Part shown: piece after piece, positions 7,697 through 12,463 of the stretch | Layout of the letters: each line of letters opens with the position of its first letter | Numbering within the stretch: position 1 is the stretch's first letter | Source: Deltaproteobacteria bacterium UBA6967 | Lineage (GTDB): Bacteria; SAR324; NAC60-12 | DNA: 12,463 bases | Assembly (NCBI GenBank): GCA_002450295.1 | Contig: DJYX01000190.1 | Location: 1 to 12,463, forward strand | Direction of reading: 5' to 3' | Notes under the pieces: generated by a model | The model's database searches: none | What the model was told of the DNA's origin: nothing | What the model saw: the letters and a program-made list of their open reading frames with translations, nothing else | Translations under genes and position numbers: made by a program

Positions 7697-8832
7697 AGCA
7701 AAGACTGGGCTGTGGCTGAACGCTCGTGAGGAAGCAGCCATAAGCCTCCTACCTCTGCTACTTCTACCTCCTGCTGCTTCCAATTCCGCAAGTCTTCTAC
7801 TACGAAAGGGATTCGTTTCCCTTCCGGCGTAATCAAAATCATTTCATCACCTCGCGCAAAACTACGCCGACTGGCAACCGCCATATATTCTCGACTCGCC
7901 ACTTCCAAAACATATCCGACCACTTCTCCATCCAAATAACGCAGGTTTGGATTTTTCAATTTTTCAATCGGACGTTCGGTTCGGTTTGCTCTGAAAAATC
8001 CCTGCGTTGTCTGCCTTGGCCAACTAGATCTGATTTGTTTGCCATCTGAGTCCAGACCGTCCCGAACCACTTGCTGTAGCTGAGGTAACCAGATCCGCAG
8101 TTCCATGTGTTGTATGTCAAAACGCAAATAGCGCAGCCCACTCGTTCGAAGATCTTCAATCCGATCCAGTAAGAAAAGATCCCGATGGTGGAACATCAGG
8201 GTTCCATGATGGTGCTCCAAAACTGGAAATTCGTGATGGTGCTGATCTGTCGAAGTCACTGTGGCCAGGGTCATCTCAGTTGGAGCACCAAGGACCGGAG
8301 AAAGTAGTTTTCTAGGACTATAGAACAGTAGAATGCGCCCCACAGCCAACAACTCACAGGAGACAGATAGTTCTCTGCAGTACTCGCTTAGAATTAGGAC
8401 GGGTAATTCTGTCGAAAGAACAATTCGTTCTAAAGCTGATCCCACATAGGCAACCCAGCGCTGTAGGCTGGGAAGATTATGGTGGCCTGTCTCAGCAATC
8501 CAGTGGATCTTGGGCTTGGCAGGGTGTTGCCTTAACCACTCCAAGGCGCCGACATCTTGCACACGGATTGCGTCAAATGAACTTAAGGGGATCTGCTCCA
8601 GTACCTCCTGCAACATTCGTCGGAAGTCATTTTCTGTTGCCAGCAGATCCCACTGCAGATAGACCCTAAGTCCTCTTTTATGAGCCTGTTCAGCAAGTTC
8701 TAGCAACTGCTCTGTTTCCAATTTTCCAAGGCGACTCAATCGCTTGTGTGCGAGAATCACCTCGGAAACAGAATCGGGTGAAAGCTGTTCTAGTTGCTCT
8801 ACAGAATCAATTTGGGTGAGAGTTTGGATCAT
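7663..8832 (-). CDS. Divergent U32-family (collagenase-like peptidase family) protein
   Basis: The 389-residue protein resembles peptidase family U32, whose studied members mostly act in tRNA/rRNA hydroxylation or ubiquinone hydroxylation with an Fe-S cluster; proteolysis is shown for few. Family-like elements are the barrel strand with LAEQAHKRGLRVYLQWD, EFPVLEHHHGTL followed by RDLFLLDRIEDLRTSG, and a C-terminal beta-rich region (about 300-365, GEVVGYVLEVASREYM). Only two cysteines exist (152, 159). The usual Cys after the GR..L.YS motif appears to be Lys (YSPRKLLS), so the Fe-S ligand set looks lost. Eight histidines cluster at 198-200, 207-209 and 215-216. The ATG at 8832 was chosen because it forms a four-base ATGA overlap with the stop of the ABC gene; ATGs at 8847 and 8856 are alternatives. 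The 3' end overlaps the convergent XRE gene by 34 bases. Confidence 0.75.
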   Translation of the reverse strand: MIQTLTQIDSVEQLEQLSPDSVSEVILAHKRLSRLGKLETEQLLELAEQAHKRGLRVYLQWDLLATENDFRRMLQEVLEQIPLSSFDAIRVQDVGALEWLRQHPAKPKIHWIAETGHHNLPSLQRWVAYVGSALERIVLSTELPVLILSEYCRELSVSCELLAVGRILLFYSPRKLLSPVLGAPTEMTLATVTSTDQHHHEFPVLEHHHGTLMFHHRDLFLLDRIEDLRTSGLRYLRFDIQHMELRIWLPQLQQVVRDGLDSDGKQIRSSWPRQTTQGFFRANRTERPIEKLKNPNLRYLDGEVVGYVLEVASREYMAVASRRSFARGDEMILITPEGKRIPFVVEDLRNWKQQEVEVAEVGGLWLLPHERSATAQSLLYFAEFFSDGD

Positions 8833-9527
8833 GACTGACTGAGCCATTGCTGGCATTCGGAGAGATTCATCGTGGAGGCGGATTGATCTTTTATAATCTT
8901 GCGGTGACTGAGTAGAAGTACCCGGGTAGCCAACTCCAATCCAAGTTCTAGTTGATGGGTAACAAGCAACAAGGTCCCTCCCTGGTTCCTAAAATCAAGG
9001 AGATATTCCTGAAACCATCGAACTGAGTTCTGATCCAATCCTGTATAGGGTTCATCCAGCAATAAGAGCTTCGGTTGCTGCAACAACAGCCGCGCAATTG
9101 CCGTCCGTTTGGTCATTCCACTGCTGAAGGTCTTGACTGGGAGGTCGATGGCGTGGCTGAGTTGAACCTCCTGCAGTGCTAGAGGAATTCTCTGTGGCAA
9201 ATCCTTCAATTCATAGAGAACACCAAAGAGGTGAAGGTTTTCTCTTGGGGTAAGATCTCCGTAGAGGCGGCTTTCGTGGGCAATGCTTCCCATATCTCTT
9301 AGGTAGCGATGCTTATCTTCATCAATGGGCATTCCTTCATACAGGATCTCTCCCTGCTGCGGCTTGAGCAGAGTCGCACAGAGCCGTAACAGCGTAGACT
9401 TGCCAGCCCCGTTGTTACCTAGCAGGAGAACACATTCTCCCGCTTGAATATCCAGATTCAGTTCCTGGAGAATTGTGCGATAACCAAAGCGTTTGCTCAG
9501 GTTACGCAGCCCAAGAAGAGCAGTCAT
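8829..9527 (-). CDS. ABC transporter ATP-binding protein, CcmA-like
   Basis: The 232-residue protein is a single ABC ATPase. It has Walker A GNNGAGKS (37-44), a Q-loop region in the form seen in CcmA relatives (AHESRLYGDLTPREN, 83-97), the signature FSSGM (134-138) in place of LSGGQ, Walker B LLLLDEP (154-160) with D-loop TGLD, and the H-loop His191. The FSSGM signature and LYGDLT region point to the haem-exporter (CcmA) branch of cytochrome c maturation, but related export ATPases share them. No permease gene (ccmB, ccmC) is next to it. Downstream is a U32-like gene joined by an ATGA overlap, upstream is pheS at 45 bases, so the gene may be expressed with pheS. It would act at the inner membrane with a partner encoded elsewhere. 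The fold is certain; substrate and ccmA naming are not, so no symbol is given. Confidence 0.88.
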   Translation of the reverse strand: MTALLGLRNLSKRFGYRTILQELNLDIQAGECVLLLGNNGAGKSTLLRLCATLLKPQQGEILYEGMPIDEDKHRYLRDMGSIAHESRLYGDLTPRENLHLFGVLYELKDLPQRIPLALQEVQLSHAIDLPVKTFSSGMTKRTAIARLLLQQPKLLLLDEPYTGLDQNSVRWFQEYLLDFRNQGGTLLLVTHQLELGLELATRVLLLSHRKIIKDQSASTMNLSECQQWLSQS

Positions 9528-9572
9528 GGAGAGATCATCACTAGCAGAACAACAGGCGGAGAAGTACCAAAC

Positions 9573-10595
9573 TCAGAACTGCTGCAGAAATTGTAGGTTG
9601 TTACCGTAGAAGTATCTGATATCACGGATGCCGTGCTTGAGCATCGCTGGACGCTCCACTCCCATACCGAAAGCAAAGCCACTCCAAACATCGGGATCGT
9701 AGCCCCCATTTTTCAAGACAACTGGATGAACCATCCCAGCCCCAGCAACCTCCAGCCAAGATGTGTACTTGCAAACCCGGCAGCCCTCTCCTGCGCAAAG
9801 GATGCAGTCCATATCAATCTCAATGCTCGGTTCTGTGAATGGGAAGTAACTACCACGAATCCGCGTCTTGCGCTCGCTACCATACATCTTGCGCGCAAAC
9901 TCATTCATCACCCCGATCAGATCTGTCATCCGAATCTTGTAACCTAACACCAAACCTTCGACCTGATAGAACTGATGTTCAGACCGAGGAGTGATCTGCT
10001 CATATCGATAGCATTTACCCGGCAGAATCACCCGAATGGGTTCTGGTCCAAATTCCTTCATCGCTCGGATCTGGCCTGGAGAGGTGTGGGTTCGCAAAAC
10101 CACTTCCTTATTGACCCAGAAGGTATCCCACATGTCTCTTGCAGGGTGGTACTCAGGAATGTTGAGTGCCTGGAAATTATAGGCATCTGTTTCCACATCC
10201 GGAGCCTCGTACACCTGAAAGCCCATCTCAGCAAAGATTTGATAGATTTTGCGCAACGTCTGTGTAGTCAGATGGAGATGTCCGGTCGGAAAGGGTCGTC
10301 CAGGTAGTGTGACATCAATTGAATCCGAAGCGATCTCCTTTTCCATCTTTTGCTGGCGCAACCGCTCCTGTAAAGAATCGAAGGAATCCTGCAATTCTGT
10401 TTTCAAATCATTGATAGCTTTGCCAACTTGGGGGCGTTCTTCAGCAGCAACGGTTCCGAGTTGTTTGAGCAGCGCTGTCACCGCTCCCTTCTTCCCCAAA
10501 TAATCACGAAACCAACCAGGTAGGGATTCCGTGCTGTCCACTTGCTGAAGATCGTTTAAAGCCTGTTGTTTGAGGATGCGAATTTGGTCTTGCAT
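9573..10595 (-). CDS. pheS: Phenylalanine--tRNA ligase alpha subunit
   Basis: The 340-residue class II synthetase subunit charges tRNA-Phe as an alpha2-beta2 enzyme with PheT. The N-terminal coiled-coil arm (about 1-90) is followed by PGRPFPTGHLHLTTQT (98-113), motif 2 around GKCYRYEQ (193-200) with the partner stretch HQFYQVEGL (207-215), the Phe pocket region YFPFTEPSIEID (250-261), and motif 3 around GMGVERPAML (310-319), with Arg315 the expected ATP-binding residue. A CxxC-x4-CxxC cluster (Cys264, 267, 272, 275) is the zinc-like insert seen in some bacterial PheS lineages. The start at 10595 gives the usual N-terminus. pheT is not next to it: a CcmA-like ATPase gene follows after 45 bases. 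A Pro follows the motif 3 Arg where Ile or Leu is more usual. The identification is firm. Confidence 0.97.
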   Translation of the reverse strand: MQDQIRILKQQALNDLQQVDSTESLPGWFRDYLGKKGAVTALLKQLGTVAAEERPQVGKAINDLKTELQDSFDSLQERLRQQKMEKEIASDSIDVTLPGRPFPTGHLHLTTQTLRKIYQIFAEMGFQVYEAPDVETDAYNFQALNIPEYHPARDMWDTFWVNKEVVLRTHTSPGQIRAMKEFGPEPIRVILPGKCYRYEQITPRSEHQFYQVEGLVLGYKIRMTDLIGVMNEFARKMYGSERKTRIRGSYFPFTEPSIEIDMDCILCAGEGCRVCKYTSWLEVAGAGMVHPVVLKNGGYDPDVWSGFAFGMGVERPAMLKHGIRDIRYFYGNNLQFLQQF

Positions 10596-10640
10596 TCAGA
10601 TTTTTTTGTAAGGATTCGAATCAATAGTGAGAAGCATTCA

Positions 10641-10670
10641 CCTTGCAGGGAAACCCGCAATTGCGCAAGG
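10641..10670 (-). repeat. Nested inverted repeat between DUF805 gene and pheS
   Basis: CCTTGC (10641-10646) and GCAAGG (10665-10670) form an inverted repeat enclosing GGGAAACCC (10648-10656). An alternative fold pairs TTGC plus GGG with CCC plus GCAA (10643-10660) with one bulged base. GCAATTGC at 10657-10664 is itself palindromic. The element begins 7 bases past the DUF805 stop and about 45 bases before the pheS start. It could be a weak terminator or a pheS leader element. There is no T-run on either side, and I see no Phe-rich leader peptide. Confidence 0.4.
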
Positions 10671-10676
10671 AAGAAG

Positions 10677-11243
10677 TCAGACACGGTTGTCAGTAGAGCC
10701 TGATTCTCCAGGCTCCGAACCAAACCGATTCTCTCCGTTTTCTCCCGCTAGAAAGAAGAGTTCCACCATCGGCCAGAACTGAAAGACAGGAACAATACCA
10801 AGGAGGAGAAACCAACCAGAATATCCTCGATCGTGGCAACGCTTGATAGCAAGATTGATGTGCGCCAACCAGCAAATCAGGGCAAGTATACCCAATACTG
10901 GATAGCTGACAGTTGAAGCAGCGATCAGCGAATGAACAACGAAAACACCCAATTCTGCCAACCAGAAGTCACCACGCGAGAGTCTCCCTTTGGCAGTGAA
11001 CAACAACTGCTTGATGGATGGCCAACTGCCATAACGATGCTGGATTCGTTGCTGCCCTGACGCTTGTTCTGCAGCGTACTCTGATTCAACTTCCTGCTGG
11101 AGTTTCTGAAGTTCCACCTCACTCAGGCCGTAGACTTCCCGCAAGGCTTGCAAAGAATCCTCATTTTGGAGCTTTTCTTCGCGGACCCTTTCCCTTTCTT
11201 CAGCCTTAATTCTCAGACGACGAAGCTTTTCTTCGTTATCCAT
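10677..11243 (-). CDS. DUF805 membrane protein with N-terminal coiled coil
   Basis: The 188-residue product has two parts. Residues 1-70 are highly charged (repeated Lys/Arg/Glu) and should form a cytoplasmic coiled coil. Residues about 78-177 match DUF805: the GRLSRGDFW entry motif (86-94), hydrophobic helices at about 96-110, 114-130 and 143-165, the internal motif KRCHDRGYSGW (134-144) that corresponds to the family's kRlhDrg.SGW signature, and the closing GENGENRFG (167-175). DUF805 proteins are small inner-membrane proteins of unknown function, usually about 110-140 residues without the charged extension. The start at 11243 lacks a clear ribosome-binding site. The gene follows the DUF3293 gene by 74 bases on the same strand and may be cotranscribed with pheS. 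Confidence 0.85.
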   Translation of the reverse strand: MDNEEKLRRLRIKAEERERVREEKLQNEDSLQALREVYGLSEVELQKLQQEVESEYAAEQASGQQRIQHRYGSWPSIKQLLFTAKGRLSRGDFWLAELGVFVVHSLIAASTVSYPVLGILALICWLAHINLAIKRCHDRGYSGWFLLLGIVPVFQFWPMVELFFLAGENGENRFGSEPGESGSTDNRV

Positions 11244-11317
11244 GGCAAACTAGATGACGGACGTTAGGTAGCGGTTTTGCGGTCAAACTCTGCTCCAGGC
11301 GGGACTCTATCGAGTAT

Positions 11318-11710
11318 TTAATCCAGTTGCTCCCGAAAGCTTCCCACTTCAATACACTTCCGTTCTGAATCACAGAGGCTGACGAACAGCTGATCAGCCA
11401 CAATCCAGTAGATGGCATGCTGGCGAAAGCAAAGACCCAAGGTGCAGGCCTCATCAAAATTCAGTTCCACTGCCCAGCCAGGTTCAGCATGTCCGTCAGC
11501 CGGGGAATAGCCGGTTAATTCCACACGCCAGACATTACGCTGCTCCAAGACCTCTTGTAGACGCTTTGCCTGAATCTGAATTTCTTCTTCAGACCAAATC
11601 TCGCCCGTAGTAGGCCAAGCCGTGATAATCGCAAAAGCTTTTGGCCATTGAAGAACTTTAGCGCTAGAGCGGAATCGGGTCTGAAAGTAAATATCCGGCA
11701 GGCATGCCAT
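11318..11710 (-). CDS. DUF3293 domain protein, function unknown
   Basis: The 130-residue protein looks like DUF3293 over nearly its whole length. Characteristic points are YFQTRFR near residue 8, FAIITAWPTTGEIWSEEE (26-43), where most members have a TAWNP-like segment, TGYSPADGHAEPGWAVEL (66-83), and FRQHAIYWI (95-103). A GSFREQLD end follows. No membrane helix, signal peptide or catalytic motif is visible, and no function is established for the family that I know of. The gene lies 39 bases after the aldo/keto reductase stop on the same strand, with 74 bases to the DUF805 gene, so it may be part of the same transcript. Cysteines at 3, 89, 94, 113 and 119 do not form an obvious metal motif. 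Confidence 0.82.
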   Translation of the reverse strand: MACLPDIYFQTRFRSSAKVLQWPKAFAIITAWPTTGEIWSEEEIQIQAKRLQEVLEQRNVWRVELTGYSPADGHAEPGWAVELNFDEACTLGLCFRQHAIYWIVADQLFVSLCDSERKCIEVGSFREQLD

Positions 11711-11749
11711 TTTTACACAACATCCATTAATTCTGTCCGAGATTAAATC

Positions 11750-12463
11750 CTACTGTTCACAAGCGAAACTTTCCGTATCAACCTCTGACATTCCTAGGGC
11801 TGGATAACGAAAACCATGAATCTTCTCAGGCTGAAACAGGTCATCCAACTTGGACAAAATTTCGGCTGAGAGCGTTACGGAAGCAGCTCCAAGATCGTCT
11901 TCCAAGTGATCAATCTTGACTGTCCCCGGAATCGGCAGCACATGCTCACCTTGAGCAAGCAGCCATGCAATTGCGATCTGTGCGAGAGAACAATTGATTT
12001 CAGCACAGACTTGACTGAGCTTTTTGATGAGTTCACGATTTTGAGAAATATTTGGCTCCTGAAAGCGTGGCATCGTCAGACGCATATCACCTTCTGCAAA
12101 CTTACTAAGACCCAGTTCGGGAGCACAAAGGAAACCTCTGCCCAGTGGAGAGAAGGCAACCAACGTCACCCCAAGTTCTTGGCAGGCTGCACTCAAGCCA
12201 ATTTCAGGGTTACGGGTCCAAAGTGAATACTCATTTTGGACGGCAGTGATCGGGTGCAATGCATGAGCTTTGCGCAAGGTCGCTGCAGAAACCTCTGACA
12301 GGCCAATTCCACCAATCTTGCCTTCCTGAACCATCTCGGCCAGCGCCCCCACACTCTCTTCAATCGCCACATTGTTCTTGTCCCAGCGGTGGAGGTAATA
12401 GACATCAATAAAATCTGTGTTGAGCCTTCTCAAAGAATCTTCCAAGGTGGCTTTCAGGGTAGC
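11750..12463 (-). CDS. Aldo/keto reductase, NADP(H)-dependent (5' end outside window)
   Basis: About 237 residues of the C-terminal part of an aldo/keto reductase are visible; the frame stays open to the window edge. Characteristic segments are LRRLNTDFIDVYYLHRWD, with the His of the active-site region, GKIGGIGLSEVSA, ITAVQNEYSLWTRNPE, VTLVAFSPLGRGFL with the Pro-Leu-Gly-Arg-Gly cofactor loop, and QIAIAWLLAQGEHVLPIPGT with the NADPH-binding end. This pattern fits the YajO/pyridoxal-reductase-like and AKR13-type group more than the hydroxysteroid group. The catalytic Asp and Tyr lie in the unseen N-terminal part, so activity cannot be judged. The enzyme would reduce an aldehyde or ketone in the cytoplasm; the substrate is unknown. 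The DUF3293 gene starts 39 bases downstream on the same strand. Confidence 0.93.
   Translation of the reverse strand, partial: ATLKATLEDSLRRLNTDFIDVYYLHRWDKNNVAIEESVGALAEMVQEGKIGGIGLSEVSAATLRKAHALHPITAVQNEYSLWTRNPEIGLSAACQELGVTLVAFSPLGRGFLCAPELGLSKFAEGDMRLTMPRFQEPNISQNRELIKKLSQVCAEINCSLAQIAIAWLLAQGEHVLPIPGTVKIDHLEDDLGAASVTLSAEILSKLDDLFQPEKIHGFRYPALGMSEVDTESFACEQ

Noticed and set aside
8829-9527. Naming the ATPase ccmA outright
   Set aside because: Sequence motifs agree, but no cytochrome c maturation partner gene is present in the window.

Overview
The window looks like ordinary chromosomal DNA of a Gram-negative-type bacterium with roughly even base composition, densely packed genes and many ATG/stop overlaps. 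The combination of phosphatidylserine decarboxylase, FabI-type enoyl reductase, a FliN-like protein, a long adenosylcobalamin-dependent ribonucleotide reductase and a zinc-motif PheS suggests a proteobacterium or a delta-like marine lineage such as SAR324. That placement is inferred from general resemblance only. No mobile element, CRISPR array, tRNA or rRNA gene was seen.

Left part (1-2430, plus strand): the 3' end of psd, then fabI, a stand-alone fliN-like gene and a DUF4254 gene. The last two overlap. The first two genes belong to membrane lipid synthesis. The FliN-like and DUF4254 proteins point to the cell envelope or motility, but no other flagellar gene is present.

Centre (2431-6546): nrdJ, a 1230-residue class II ribonucleotide reductase, stands alone. 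A 377-base upstream region holds an AT-rich stretch followed by a leader rich in inverted repeats, two of which cannot form at the same time. A perfect 12-bp hairpin closes the gene. The leader is the best candidate here for an unrecognised regulatory element.

Next (6631-7696, plus strand): a good sigma70-like promoter drives a two-gene unit joined by a TAATG overlap. It encodes an 83-residue unknown protein and an XRE-type DNA-binding protein with a coiled-coil region and a glycine-zipper-like hydrophobic segment. The function of the pair is unknown.

Right part (12463 back to 7663, minus strand): an aldo/keto reductase (5' end outside the window), a DUF3293 protein, a DUF805 membrane protein with a long charged N-terminus, pheS without an adjacent pheT, a CcmA-like ABC ATPase, and a divergent U32-family protein. 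The U32 gene is joined to the ATPase gene by an ATGA overlap. Its 3' end overlaps the convergent XRE gene by 34 bases.
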